From Kitasatospora albolonga (GTDB lineage: Bacteria > Actinomycetota > Actinomycetes > Streptomycetales > Streptomycetaceae), in the NCBI GenBank assembly GCA_002082585.1, contig CP020563.1, forward strand, positions 4,458,001 to 4,522,000: DNA of 64,000 nt. The letters are read 5' to 3'. Each line of letters begins with the position of its first letter. Position 1 is the stretch's first letter. A program made the translations under genes and the position numbers. Positions 1 to 8,384 of this stretch are shown here, piece by piece. The notes beneath the pieces are model-generated. The model did no database searches, had not been told where the DNA came from, and saw nothing but the letters and a program-made list of their open reading frames with translations.

Positions 1-1253
1 ATGGAGCGCATCAGGGCGTTGAAGCTGTTGGCGGAGGCGGTCTCGGACGGGGGGACCGCGCTCATGACGAGAGCGGGCATCGCCCCGTAGGCGAAGCCCA
101 CGCCGGAGTTGCAGACCAGGGTGACCAGCAGCAGGCTCCACGGCGAGCCGGAGCCGATCAGCGGGACGGAGAGACCGTAACCGGCGGCGATCAGGAGGCT
201 GCCGGTGGCCAGGGTGACCTTGGGGCCCTTGGCGGCGGAGAGCTTCGCGCCGAGCGGGGACATCGCCATCATCATCAGCCCGGCCGGGGCCATCCACAGG
301 CCCATCGCCAGCATCGACCGCCCCAGGCCGTACCCCGTCGCCTCGGGGAGCTGGAGCAGCTGGGGGACGACGAGGGACTGCGCGTACATCGCGAAGCCGA
401 CCAGGACCGAGGCGGTGTTCGTCATCAGGATCTGGGGGCGGGCGGTCACGCGGAGGTCGACCAGCGGGTCGCGCCGCCGCAGCTCCCACCGGGCCCACAC
501 GGGGAGGAGGACCAGCGCGGCGGCGAAGAGGGTGAGCGTCGTGGGGCTGGACCAGCCCCAGTCGGCGCCCTTGGAGACGGCGAGCAGCAGGGCGATCAGC
601 GCGGCCCCGAGGCCGATGGCCCCGACCAGGTCGAAGCGGCCCGCCGGGGCGGTGGCCGGGCGGTCGGCGGGGACCAGGGCGCGGATCAGCGCGCCGACCG
701 CGAGGGCCAGGGCGGCGACCACCCAGAACAGCACCCGCCAGCTCGTGTTCTCCGCGATGGCGGCGGCGAACGGCAGGCCCAGGGCGCCGCCCACGCCCAT
801 CGACGCGCTCATGACCGCGATGGACGGGCCGAGCCGCTCCGCCGGGACGACGTCCCGCAGCAGGCTGATGCCGAGCGGCACCACGCCCATGCCGAGGCCC
901 TGGAGGCCGCGTCCGGCGATCATCGGGATCACGGACGAGGACAGGGCGCAGACCACCGAGCCGAGGACGAGCGGTACGAGGGAGACGAGCAGCATCCGCC
1001 GCTTGCCGTACAGGTCGCCGAGCCGTCCGGCGACGGGGGTGGAGACGGCGGCGGCCAGCAGGGTGGCGGTGATGACCCAGGAGGCGTTGGACGCGGAGGT
1101 GGCGAACATCGCCGGGAGCCGCGCGATCAGCGGCACCACCAGGGTCTGCGTGAGCGCGGCCACGATACCGGCGAAGGCCAGGATGGCGACGATCCCGCCG
1201 GGGCGGGCCGTGGGTGCCCCCGGGGAGGCCGGTGCGGGTGGTGGAGTCTCCAC
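1..1253 (-). CDS. MFS drug-efflux transporter (partial, C-terminus outside window)
   Basis: Major facilitator superfamily exporter of the inner membrane, probably proton-driven. The frame read leftwards from GTG at 1253 starts VETPPPAPASPG, then a first helix (GIVAILAFAGIVAALTQTL) and the MFS motif A-like loop GRLGDLYGKRRM between helices 2 and 3, followed by repeated hydrophobic helices down to base 1. About 417 residues are present of an expected 450-500. A GGAG-like site lies just upstream of the GTG. It is divergent from the MarR gene at 1461, a usual arrangement for a regulated efflux pump. The substrate cannot be read from the sequence. Confidence 0.85.
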   Translation of the reverse strand, partial: METPPPAPASPGAPTARPGGIVAILAFAGIVAALTQTLVVPLIARLPAMFATSASNASWVITATLLAAAVSTPVAGRLGDLYGKRRMLLVSLVPLVLGSVVCALSSSVIPMIAGRGLQGLGMGVVPLGISLLRDVVPAERLGPSIAVMSASMGVGGALGLPFAAAIAENTSWRVLFWVVAALALAVGALIRALVPADRPATAPAGRFDLVGAIGLGAALIALLLAVSKGADWGWSSPTTLTLFAAALVLLPVWARWELRRRDPLVDLRVTARPQILMTNTASVLVGFAMYAQSLVVPQLLQLPEATGYGLGRSMLAMGLWMAPAGLMMMAMSPLGAKLSAAKGPKVTLATGSLLIAAGYGLSVPLIGSGSPWSLLLVTLVCNSGVGFAYGAMPALVMSAVPPSETASANSFNALMRS

Positions 1254-1277
1254 GGGGTGTCTCTCCGTTTCTCAGCC

Positions 1278-1331
1278 CTCGGACCTCGGACCTCAGTCCT
1301 TGGCTCTCGGACCTCGGCCCTCGGACCTCGG
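1278..1331. repeat. Degenerate CTCGGACC repeats in the MFS/MarR intergenic region
   Basis: At least five copies of a CTCGGACC/CTCGGCCC core occur within about 55 nt, in the 5' region of the MFS gene. They lie between the MFS start and the 18-bp repeats beside the MarR gene. Function unknown. Confidence 0.5.
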
Positions 1332-1358
1332 TGGGCTGTGTGGTGATGCGCGATGCAC

Positions 1359-1430
1359 GGAGTGTGCAAGGTACATGGAGTATGCAAGATACATGGAATG
1401 TGCATCATGCACGGCTTATGCATCATGCAT
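1359..1430. repeat. Four tandem 18-bp repeats upstream of the MarR gene
   Basis: Four contiguous 18-bp units at 1359, 1377, 1395 and 1413 read GGAGTGTGCAAGGTACAT, GGAGTATGCAAGATACAT, GGAATGTGCATCATGCAC and GGCTTATGCATCATGCAT. They sit between the divergent efflux gene and its likely regulator and are rich in TGCA/ATGCAT palindromes, so they may be operator units. If read in frame with the MarR gene they encode a six-residue repeat (HGVCKV, HGVCKI, HGMCIM, HGLCIM), which is more likely a by-product of the DNA repeat. Confidence 0.75.
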
Positions 1431-1460
1431 ATCCAGCGTGATATACCTGGATGCGTGGAC

Positions 1461-1901
1461 ATGCCCCTCGACCGGATCGAACGCGAGACCATGCTGCTCG
1501 GCCGGTACATGCATCTGCTCACCCCGCGCGAGGAGTGGCGGCTCGACCGCAGCGCCTACATCCTCCTCAGCCGGATCGAGGTGGAGGGCCCCATGTCCAT
1601 CAGCCAGCTCAGCGACGCCTTCGGGCTGGACGCCTCCACGCTCAACCGGCAGACCGCCGCGATGCTGCGCGCCGGGGTCGTCGAGCGCATCCCGGACCCC
1701 GACGGGGGCATCGCCCGCAAGTTCGCCATCACCGACGAGGGCGTACGCCGGCTCGACGGCGACCGCAGCCGGAACGTGGCGGGCCTGGCGAAGGTCATGG
1801 CCGACTGGACGCCCGAGGAGGCGGAGCAGCTCGCCGTCTCGCTCAGCCGTCTGAACCTCTCCATCGAGCGCCTCGACGGGCGGCCCTGGCCCCGCGACTG
1901 A
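1461..1901 (+). CDS. MarR-family transcriptional regulator
   Basis: A 146-residue winged-helix DNA-binding protein. The central part (AYILLSRIEVEGPMSISQLSDAFGLDASTLNRQTAAMLRAGVV) is a typical MarR helix-turn-helix and is followed by the wing (ERIPDPDGG.ARKFAITDEG). The start is taken at ATG 1461 (MPLDRIERE) because an upstream in-frame ATG at 1353 would translate the 18-bp repeat array. The gene is divergent from the MFS exporter and probably represses it. No strong ribosome binding site is visible, so the start is not certain. Confidence 0.85.
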   Translation: MPLDRIERETMLLGRYMHLLTPREEWRLDRSAYILLSRIEVEGPMSISQLSDAFGLDASTLNRQTAAMLRAGVVERIPDPDGGIARKFAITDEGVRRLDGDRSRNVAGLAKVMADWTPEEAEQLAVSLSRLNLSIERLDGRPWPRD

Positions 1902-1980
1902 CACCCGGCGGCCCCGACTGGGTCCTGGTGTACTGGTGTACGGAGAGGCAGTTCCCCGGACCGGGAGGGGGATGGAGCTC

Positions 1981-2619
1981 ATGAGCCGCCGTCGCCGCCG
2001 TCTTCGTACGCGTACGTCTCTCAGGGCCTCGGCCTGTGCCGGTGCCGCCGTCCTGCTGACGACCGCCTTCGTCTCCGCCGCCCCCGCCGACCGCACCGAA
2101 CCCCGCACCGAGACCGCCGTCCTGGAGATCCCCGCCATCGGTGTCGAGGACCTGGACGTGGTGCCGTACGAGGGGACGACCGACGACCGGCCCGGCAGCC
2201 GCATCCAGGACCGGGGCGTCGCCTCCAGTCCGTACGGGGAGGAGGGCGGCGTGGGGCCGGGCGATGTCGGCAACTACCTCGTCACCGCGCACCGGCTCAG
2301 CGCCGGGGGCGTGCTGCGGGATCTGCCGGATCTCGGCAAGGGCGATCCCGTGTACGTGACGGAGGACGGCACCCGGTACACGTACGAGATCACCGAGACC
2401 CGGAAGACCTCCTTCCGCAGCGAGCGCTCGCTCGCCGAGCAGCGGGCGGAGGTGCCGGGGCGGCCCGGTGAGGAGCCGGACCGGGCGATGATCACGATCT
2501 CCACCTGCGCCACCCCCGAGGACGACGCGGCCGGGAACTTCTGGCGCGACGGTCTCGGCAACCCCGAGCACCGGATCGACAAGGTGGGCGTGCTGGTGGC
2601 CGAGAGCCCCGCGCCGTAG
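1981..2619 (+). CDS. Class E-like sortase
   Basis: A membrane-anchored transpeptidase of 212 residues. An arginine-rich N-terminus and a hydrophobic segment (SACAGAAVLLTTAFVSAA) form a signal anchor. The extracytoplasmic sortase fold carries the catalytic His in YLVTAHRLSAGG, the Cys in ITISTCATPED and a candidate Arg in PEHRIDKVGV. Such enzymes join LAxTG-type proteins to the cell wall, but no substrate with a sorting signal is visible nearby. An alternative ATG at 1972 has a GGGAGGGG immediately before it; ATG 1981 is preferred on spacing. Confidence 0.82.
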   Translation: MSRRRRRLRTRTSLRASACAGAAVLLTTAFVSAAPADRTEPRTETAVLEIPAIGVEDLDVVPYEGTTDDRPGSRIQDRGVASSPYGEEGGVGPGDVGNYLVTAHRLSAGGVLRDLPDLGKGDPVYVTEDGTRYTYEITETRKTSFRSERSLAEQRAEVPGRPGEEPDRAMITISTCATPEDDAAGNFWRDGLGNPEHRIDKVGVLVAESPAP

Positions 2620-2625
2620 CCGGTC

Positions 2626-4035
2626 TCAGTGGCGGCCCGCGATGCGGTCCGCCGCCTTCGCGATCGGGTCGGTCCCGGGGCGCGGCGAGACCGTCTCGCG
2701 GCGGTCGGCGGCGCGGTAGGCCGCGTACAGGCCGTGGACGCCCAGCCAGCGGAAGGGTTCCGGCTCCCAGCGGCGGACCTTGTGGTTGACCCAGGGGAGG
2801 GTCGTCAGGTCGGTGGGGCCCGCCTGGCCGGAGTCCTGCTGGATCAGGTCGCGCAGGGTGCGGGCGGCGAGGTTGGCGGTGGCGACGCCGGAGCCGACGT
2901 ACCCGCCCGCCCAGCCGAGCCCCGTGGAGCGGTCCAGGGTGACGGTGGCGCACCAGTCGCGGGGGACGCCGAGGACGCCGGACCAGGCGTGGTCGATGCG
3001 GACGCCCGCCGTGGTGGGGAAGAGGCGGACCAGCAGATCGCGCAGGGCGGCGATGGTGGCGGGCCGGGTGCGGCCGTCGTGGTCGGTGGCGGAGCCGTAG
3101 CGGTAGGGGTAGCCGCGGCCGCCGATGGCGATGCGGTCGTCGGCGGTGCGCTGGGCGTAGAGGTAGGCGTGGGCCATGTCGCCGAGGGTCTCGCGGCCCT
3201 CCCAGCCGATGGTGTCCCAGACGCGGGCGGGGAGCGGTTCGGTGGCGATCATGGAGGAGTTCATCGGGAGCCAGGTCCGCCTGAGCCCCTTGAGGCCCGC
3301 CGTGAAGCCCTCGGTGCAGCGCAGGATGTAGGGCGCGCGGACCGTGCCGTACGGGGTGACGGCGTGCTTGGGCTTGATCTCGGTGACCGGTGTCGACTCG
3401 TGGATGGTGACCCCGAGCGCCTCCACGGCGTCCGCGAGCCCCTTGACCAGCTTGGCGGGGTGGAGCCGGGCGCCGTGCGGGGTCCAGGTCGAGCCGACGG
3501 CCCCGGTGACCCGGACGCGCTCGGCGGTCTCGCGGGCGCCGCGCAGGACCCGGTCGGTCTCCCCGAACGCGATCTCGACGCTGTGGAAGTCCTTGAGCCG
3601 GGCGAGCTGGGCCGGGGTGTGGGCGACCTCCAGGACGCCGCCCTGGTGGATGTCCGCCTCGATCTTCTCCTCGGCGGCGATCCGGACGACCTCGCCGACC
3701 GTCTCGTTCATCGCCTTCTGGAGCCGTACGGCGGCCTCGTGGCCGTGCAGCTTGGCGTACCGTTCGCGGCCCGCGATGCCGTTGTAGAGCCAGCCGCCGT
3801 TACGGCCGGAGGCCCCGTAACCGCAGAACTTGGCCTCCAGCACGGTGATGTTGAGGAAGGGGACGGCCTTCTTCAGGTAGTACGCCGTCCAGAGCCCCGT
3901 GTAGCCGCCGCCGACGATGCAGACGTCGGCGCTCGCGTCGCCGGGCAGGGGTTCGCGGGGGGTGGGGGTGCCCTCCTGCGCGTACCAGAACGATATGCCG
4001 CCGTTGACGGTACCGGCGTTGCTGACGGTGCTCAT
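2626..4035 (-). CDS. FAD-dependent oxidoreductase (DAO family)
   Basis: A 469-residue flavoprotein with an N-terminal Rossmann dinucleotide-binding motif (DVCIVGGGYTGLWTAYYLK, residues about 32-50) and the DAO-family layout (SGRNGGW, then a C-terminal SGVLGVPRD.C....LD and GYVGSGVATANLAARTL). Relatives include glycine/D-amino-acid oxidases and gamma-glutamylputrescine oxidase PuuB. The substrate is probably an amine, but that is inference. It is convergent with the sortase gene, with only a few bases between. Confidence 0.85.
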   Translation of the reverse strand: MSTVSNAGTVNGGISFWYAQEGTPTPREPLPGDASADVCIVGGGYTGLWTAYYLKKAVPFLNITVLEAKFCGYGASGRNGGWLYNGIAGRERYAKLHGHEAAVRLQKAMNETVGEVVRIAAEEKIEADIHQGGVLEVAHTPAQLARLKDFHSVEIAFGETDRVLRGARETAERVRVTGAVGSTWTPHGARLHPAKLVKGLADAVEALGVTIHESTPVTEIKPKHAVTPYGTVRAPYILRCTEGFTAGLKGLRRTWLPMNSSMIATEPLPARVWDTIGWEGRETLGDMAHAYLYAQRTADDRIAIGGRGYPYRYGSATDHDGRTRPATIAALRDLLVRLFPTTAGVRIDHAWSGVLGVPRDWCATVTLDRSTGLGWAGGYVGSGVATANLAARTLRDLIQQDSGQAGPTDLTTLPWVNHKVRRWEPEPFRWLGVHGLYAAYRAADRRETVSPRPGTDPIAKAADRIAGRH

Positions 4036-4104
4036 GATGCCCCTGGGGTCCCTGTCCGGTGTGATGCCGACCGGTGTGATGTCGAGCGTATGTGTGGCGG
4101 GACG

Positions 4105-4893
4105 TTACTGCGCGGCGGGGCGTTGCGTCTTCCGCGCCTTCCGGCGGGCGTGGGTGGTGAGGGGGTAGCAGGCGAGTCCGGTCAGTACGGCGGTGAAGTG
4201 GCCCAGGTCGGTGAAGGTGCGGCCGTCGGCGATCAGGGGGATGCCGTAGAGGACGAGGACGGCGAAGACGTAGACGTACCGCCAGAGGCGCGGCACCCGG
4301 TAGGCGAGGACGGCGACCACCCCGGCGAGGGCGTAACTCACCCCGACGTCCAGCGTGTTGACGGCGGACTGCGGCGCGTGCCCGTACCGGACGGCCCAGC
4401 CGAGGGCGCCCTCGCTGACCAGGGTGGCCACGACGTGCGCTGCGGCGGCGACCGCGAGCCAGCGCAGGGTGCCCAGCCAGTGTTCGGCGGTGGCGTGGAA
4501 GACGGTGAACAGGACGGCGTACGGGAGCCAGCGGGCGCCGTCGATCCACAGGGCGCTGGAGACCAGGACACGGACGGGGTTCTGCGAGAGCTCGTGGAGG
4601 TTGGTGGAGCGGTCCCTCAGGAACTCCTCCGCGAAGGCGGGCGACATCCGGTGCAGGACGACGGTGGTGACGAAGAGGATCGCCAGCCAGATGTACGTGC
4701 CGGGGGCGCCGGTGATCCAGCGGCGTACGGCGGTGATCCAGGTGTTCTTGGGGTGGTCGGGATGGCTGGGGTGGCGGCTGTGCCCGGTGCTGGGGCCGGG
4801 GCTGGGGTGGCGGTGGTTTCGGTCGGTGGTGGTGCGGCGGCCGGTGGATTTCCCGTTGCCGTCGGTGGCCCGGTGCGGCTGTTCTCGGGGCAT
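4105..4893 (-). CDS. Rhomboid-like integral membrane protein
   Basis: A 262-residue membrane protein. After a hydrophilic His/Pro-rich N-terminus there are about six hydrophobic helices, including TYIWLAILFVTTVVL, WLPYAVLFTVFHATAEHWLG and VSYALAGVVAVLAYRVP. The pattern matches actinobacterial rhomboid-like proteins, but I do not see a clear GxSG/H catalytic pair, so protease activity is doubtful. The start at ATG 4893 is chosen because the divergent gene's promoter (TAGGAT at 4915) lies just upstream. Confidence 0.6.
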   Translation of the reverse strand: MPREQPHRATDGNGKSTGRRTTTDRNHRHPSPGPSTGHSRHPSHPDHPKNTWITAVRRWITGAPGTYIWLAILFVTTVVLHRMSPAFAEEFLRDRSTNLHELSQNPVRVLVSSALWIDGARWLPYAVLFTVFHATAEHWLGTLRWLAVAAAAHVVATLVSEGALGWAVRYGHAPQSAVNTLDVGVSYALAGVVAVLAYRVPRLWRYVYVFAVLVLYGIPLIADGRTFTDLGHFTAVLTGLACYPLTTHARRKARKTQRPAAQ

Positions 4894-4914
4894 GGTCCGA
4901 TTGACGCACGCCCC

Positions 4915-4920
4915 TAGGAT
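4915..4920 (+). promoter_or_regulatory. TAGGAT -10 box of a leaderless transcript
   Basis: TAGGAT ends seven bases before GTG 4928, the spacing expected when transcription starts at the first base of the start codon. There is no ribosome binding site in between. Confidence 0.65.
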
Positions 4921-4927
4921 CGGTGGC

Positions 4928-6018
4928 GTGATCGACATCCCTGACGAGCTGATCGCCACTCAGTACGCATACAACGGGGCGGCCGGGCGAGCCTTCGTCG
5001 CCGCGCTGCCGGGCCTCGCCGGGCGGTTCCTGGAGGAGTGGGGGCTGCGGCGGGACGGGCCGTCGATGTACGGCATGTGCGCGCTGGTCCTGCCCGTGGT
5101 GCGGGAGGCGGACGGGGTGCCGGCCGTGCTGAAGCTCCAGCTGGTGGACGAGGAGACGGCGGGCGAGCCGGTCGCGCTGCGGGCCTGGGGTGCGGCGGGG
5201 GCCGGGGCGGTGGACGTGCTCGGCCATGACCCGGAGACCGGGGCGCTGCTGCTGGAACGGCTTGATGAGGGGCGGCCGTTGGCGGGGGGTGGCCCGGGGG
5301 GCTGGTGCGGTGGGGGGTGGCTGGTGCGGCTGGTGTGCTGGGGGTCGGTGTGGGTGGTGGTGTGGTTGATGTGGCTGGGATGCGGGAGACGGCCGGGGCG
5401 GTCGGGGCTGCCGGGGTGGCTGACGTAGCTGATGTACGGGGTGCCGTGGGGGTGCTCGGTGAGGTGCTGGCCCGGCTGGTGGCGGTGCCCGCGCCGGAGG
5501 GGCTGCGGACCTTGGGTGGCGCGGTGGAGCGGATGCTCGCGGCGGCCCCGGAGACGGTCGGGCGGCTGGCCGACGCCTCGGAGCGGCGGCTGCTCGCGGA
5601 CTGCGTGGCGGCGGTGCGGGAGGTGGCGGGCGAGCCGGGGGACCGGCTGCTCCACTGGGACCTGCACTACGACAACATCCTGGCGGGGCGGGCGGACACG
5701 GGGCGTGCGGGGCAGTGGGTGGCGCTCGACCCCAAGCCGCTGGCGGGGGACCCGGGGTTCGAGCTGTTCCCGGCGCTGGTCAACCTGTTCGACGCCGGGG
5801 AGGTGGTGTGGCGGTTCGACGCGTTGACGGAGGCGGTGGGCCTGGAGCGGGACCGGGGGAGGGCGCGGGCCTGGACGCTGGGGCGGGTGCTCCAGAACGC
5901 GGTGTGGGGGGCGGGGACCGGCGGGCACAGGATGGTCCCGGAGCATGCGGAGATCGCGCGGCAGCTGCTGGGGGGCGGAGTGACCGTCCGCGCCGGGGTG
6001 CGGTGGTGCGGGGGTTGA
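4928..6018 (+). pseudogene. Aminoglycoside/hydroxyurea phosphotransferase-like gene, frameshifted
   Basis: The first half from GTG 4928 reads as a small-molecule kinase N-lobe (VIDIPDELIATQYAYNG, ALVLPVVREADGVPAVLKLQ, EPVALRAWG, GALLLERLDEGRPL). The second half, in another frame and ending at 6018, carries the catalytic loop LLHWDLHYDNIL and the metal-binding LDPKPLAGDPGFELFPAL. Both halves belong to one APH-type enzyme. The frame is lost within an extremely G-rich stretch at about 5280-5420, which also seems to add low-complexity codons compared with the family. Either the gene is broken or the sequence has an indel error in the G-tract. As written, no single protein is made. Confidence 0.75.
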
Positions 6019-6151
6019 AGTCGGGGGGGCGGGCCCGAGGACCCGGCGCGGGTGGGGAAGGGGCCGGTAGGGCGGTCGCTCCGACTCCCGTACCTCAGGC
6101 GCGCGTGAGGTCCACCCCGGTGTTGTCAGTGGGGTGCGTCACGATGGGGTC

Positions 6152-6856
6152 ATGGCAGCGAGTGCGGGCAGGACGACGAGGACGACGACCGGGACCAAGA
6201 AGGGCACCGTCGCGGCGGCGCGGCGCCCGGAGGTGCGGCTGCCGCCGCTCGTTCCGTACGCGGGCGAGGGCCTGGAGCCGGACGGGGACTACGACGGGGT
6301 GCGGTTCGACGGGGTGGACCTGGCGGACGCGTCGGGGCGGGGCGCGCGGTTCATGGACTGCGCGCTGGACGGCTGCGCCCTCGACCGTACGGAGCTGGGG
6401 CGGGCCCGCTTCATCGACTCGGTGCTGACCGGCGTACGGGGCGTGGGCACCGACCTCGCGGAGGCGTCGCTGCGCGATGTGGAGGTGGTGGACGCGCGCC
6501 TGGGCGGGGTGCAGCTGCACGGGGCGGTGCTGGAGCGGGTGGTGGTGCGCGGCGGGAAGATCGATTACCTGAACCTGCGGAAGGCCCGGCTGAAGGACGT
6601 GGTCTTCGAGGGCTGTGTGCTCTCCGAGCCGGACTTCGGCGACGCGCACCTGGTGCGGGTGGAGTTCCGGGACTGTGTGCTGAAGCGGGCCGACTTCAGC
6701 GCGGTGCGGATGGAGTCGGTGGACCTGCGGACGGTGGCCGAGCTGGACATCGCCCGGGGCGTGGACCGGCTGGCGGGCGCGGTGATCAGCCCGGCGCAGC
6801 TGATGGAGCTGGCTCCGGCGTTCGCGGCGCAGATCGGGGTGCGGGTGGAGGCATGA
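6152..6856 (+). CDS. Pentapeptide-repeat protein
   Basis: A 234-residue protein with repeated A(D/N)Lxx-like pentapeptides from about residue 45 to 200 (VRFDGVDLADASGRGARFMD, LDRTELGRARFIDSVL, VELRDCVLKRADFSAVRMESVDL). Such proteins fold into a right-handed quadrilateral beta-helix; some mimic DNA and protect gyrase (Qnr/MfpA), but most have unknown roles. The basic N-terminus (GRTTRTTTGTKKGT) is poorly conserved in this type. ATG 6152 is preferred over the in-frame start 18 bases upstream. Confidence 0.85.
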   Translation: MAASAGRTTRTTTGTKKGTVAAARRPEVRLPPLVPYAGEGLEPDGDYDGVRFDGVDLADASGRGARFMDCALDGCALDRTELGRARFIDSVLTGVRGVGTDLAEASLRDVEVVDARLGGVQLHGAVLERVVVRGGKIDYLNLRKARLKDVVFEGCVLSEPDFGDAHLVRVEFRDCVLKRADFSAVRMESVDLRTVAELDIARGVDRLAGAVISPAQLMELAPAFAAQIGVRVEA

Positions 6857-6872
6857 GGCGGGCCTCGCGAGG

Positions 6873-7370
6873 TCACATACGGGGGAAACGGGCCTGGAGG
6901 TCCCAGATCACGGGGTTGTCGGCGAGGCCGTCGTGCATATCGGCGAGGTCGGCGATCAGGTCGTGCAGGAAGTCGCGGGCCTCGCGGCGCAGCAGGGAGT
7001 GGCCGAAGGTGAGAGGCGGCTCGTCGCCGGGCATCCAGTCCGCCTCGATGTCCACCCAGCCGAAGCGCCGCTCGAAGATCATGACGTCCGAGGACTCGGT
7101 GAAGTCCAGCTCCGCGTACTGCCGCCGGTGCGAGCGGTTGCCGCGCGGGTCCTGGTCGATCTGCTCGACGATGTCGCACAGCGCCCACGCGAAGTCGAGC
7201 ACCGGCACCCATCCCCAGGCTGTGGACACCTCACGGTCCGCCTTGGTGTCGGCGAGGTAGACGTCACCGGAGAACAGATCGTGCCGCAGCGCGCGGACGT
7301 CCGCGCGGCGGTAGTCGGTCTGCGGGGGGTCGGGGAAGCGGCGGGAGAGGGAGTAGCCGATGTCGAGCAC
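6873..7370 (-). CDS. Conserved hypothetical protein (165 aa)
   Basis: A soluble, acidic protein rich in aromatic residues (MLDIGYSLSRRFPDPPQTDYRRADVRALRHDLF, then ERRFGWVDIEADWMPGDEPPLTFGHSLLRREARDFLHDL). It resembles uncharacterised Streptomyces proteins with a single small alpha/beta domain. There is no membrane segment or known catalytic motif. It starts with GTG at 7370, divergent from the gene at 7473, and its end is 16 bases from the pentapeptide gene end. Confidence 0.7.
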   Translation of the reverse strand: MLDIGYSLSRRFPDPPQTDYRRADVRALRHDLFSGDVYLADTKADREVSTAWGWVPVLDFAWALCDIVEQIDQDPRGNRSHRRQYAELDFTESSDVMIFERRFGWVDIEADWMPGDEPPLTFGHSLLRREARDFLHDLIADLADMHDGLADNPVIWDLQARFPRM

Positions 7371-7459
7371 GGATCGATGGTGTCATGCCGGGGAGCCGAG
7401 ACCCACACGATCGGGTGAACGATTGAGCATATGCCTCACGAATGTGCCGAAACGGCCTC

Positions 7460-7465
7460 TAGCCT
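7460..7465 (+). promoter_or_regulatory. TAGCCT -10 box, leaderless start at 7473
   Basis: TAGCCT lies seven bases before ATG 7473. This favours that ATG over an in-frame ATG 42 bases upstream. Confidence 0.55.
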
Positions 7466-7472
7466 CCGGCAT

Positions 7473-8345
7473 ATGGTCAGTTCGCCTCATGAGGCTCATC
7501 ATCGGATCTTTCAGGAAAGCCCTGGCCTATTCGCCAGTGCTTTCCGCACCCTGGGCATCCCCTTTCCGGAGCCCGTCGCGGTGTCGCTCATGGACACGGA
7601 TCTCACGGAGATCAGGCCGGTCGAACGGCACGTGGACACGCTGCTGCGTATCGAGCTGGCCGGAGGCGACTGCCTCCTGCTGGCGATCGAGGCCCAGGGC
7701 AGAAAGGACCCGGACAAGCGGAGCAGCTGGGCCTACTACCTCGCCCACCTCTACGCGAAGTTCCGGTACCCGCCGGTGCTGCTGGTCGTCTGCCGGGACA
7801 AGGGGACGGCGGAATGGGCGGCCGAGCCCATCCGTATCGGCCTGGAGAAGCACCCGAGCCTCGCCGTGTACCCGCTGGTGCTCGGCCCGCACAACGTACC
7901 GATGGTCACGGACGCGGCACGGGCCGCCGAGGACCTGCCGATGGCCGTCTTCTCCGCGATCACCCATAGTAACGATCACGACATCGCTGCCATACTGGAC
8001 GCACTCGCCGAGGCCCTCCGGGCCACGGATGCCGACGCCGCAGCGGTCTTCGCCGAATTCACCGAAGCGGGCCTGGGTGCCACCCCGGCCCGTGAGCTCT
8101 GGAGGAACCTGATGGGCACTGGTCTCAGCCACTTCCGTGGCTTCGTCGCCGAATCCTTCCGTGACGAGGGGCGGCTGGAGAGCCGTGGCGAGGACATTCT
8201 GCGGATTCTCGCCGTGCGCGGTGTCGCTGTGCCGGACGAGGCGCGGCAGCGGATCACCGACTGCAAGGATCTCGCCGTGCTCGACGTGTGGTTCGAGCGG
8301 GCCGTCACCGCGCCCACCGCCGACGCGGTGTTCGACGGGAGCTGA
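7473..8345 (+). CDS. Rpn/PDDEXK-like putative nuclease family protein
   Basis: A 290-residue protein (MVSSPHEAHHRIFQESPGLF...). The segment RHVDTLLRIELAGGDCLLLAIEAQGRKDPDKRSSWAYYLAHLYAKF has the D...E.Q pattern of Rpn (recombination-promoting nuclease) and PDDEXK_4 transposase-like proteins, followed by the hydrophobic strand PPVLLVVC. The C-terminal half contains the usual helical tail with EGRLESRGEDILRIL. The family is widespread in Streptomyces as standalone genes. Nuclease activity here is inferred from the motif only. The start is set by the leaderless promoter box. Confidence 0.7.
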   Translation: MVSSPHEAHHRIFQESPGLFASAFRTLGIPFPEPVAVSLMDTDLTEIRPVERHVDTLLRIELAGGDCLLLAIEAQGRKDPDKRSSWAYYLAHLYAKFRYPPVLLVVCRDKGTAEWAAEPIRIGLEKHPSLAVYPLVLGPHNVPMVTDAARAAEDLPMAVFSAITHSNDHDIAAILDALAEALRATDADAAAVFAEFTEAGLGATPARELWRNLMGTGLSHFRGFVAESFRDEGRLESRGEDILRILAVRGVAVPDEARQRITDCKDLAVLDVWFERAVTAPTADAVFDGS

Positions 8346-8384
8346 GCGCCGCGTTCAGCCGTAGCCGTACCCCCTAGCCCGTGG

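Noticed and set aside
1353..1460. N-terminal extension of the MarR protein through the 18-bp repeats
   Set aside because: It would add an unusual HGVCK repeat not expected in MarR proteins and has no ribosome binding site; kept only as an alternative.
2629..4917. A 762-codon plus-strand frame opposite the FAD oxidoreductase and rhomboid-like genes
   Set aside because: Low-complexity antisense frame with no recognisable domain, while the minus-strand genes have clear motifs.
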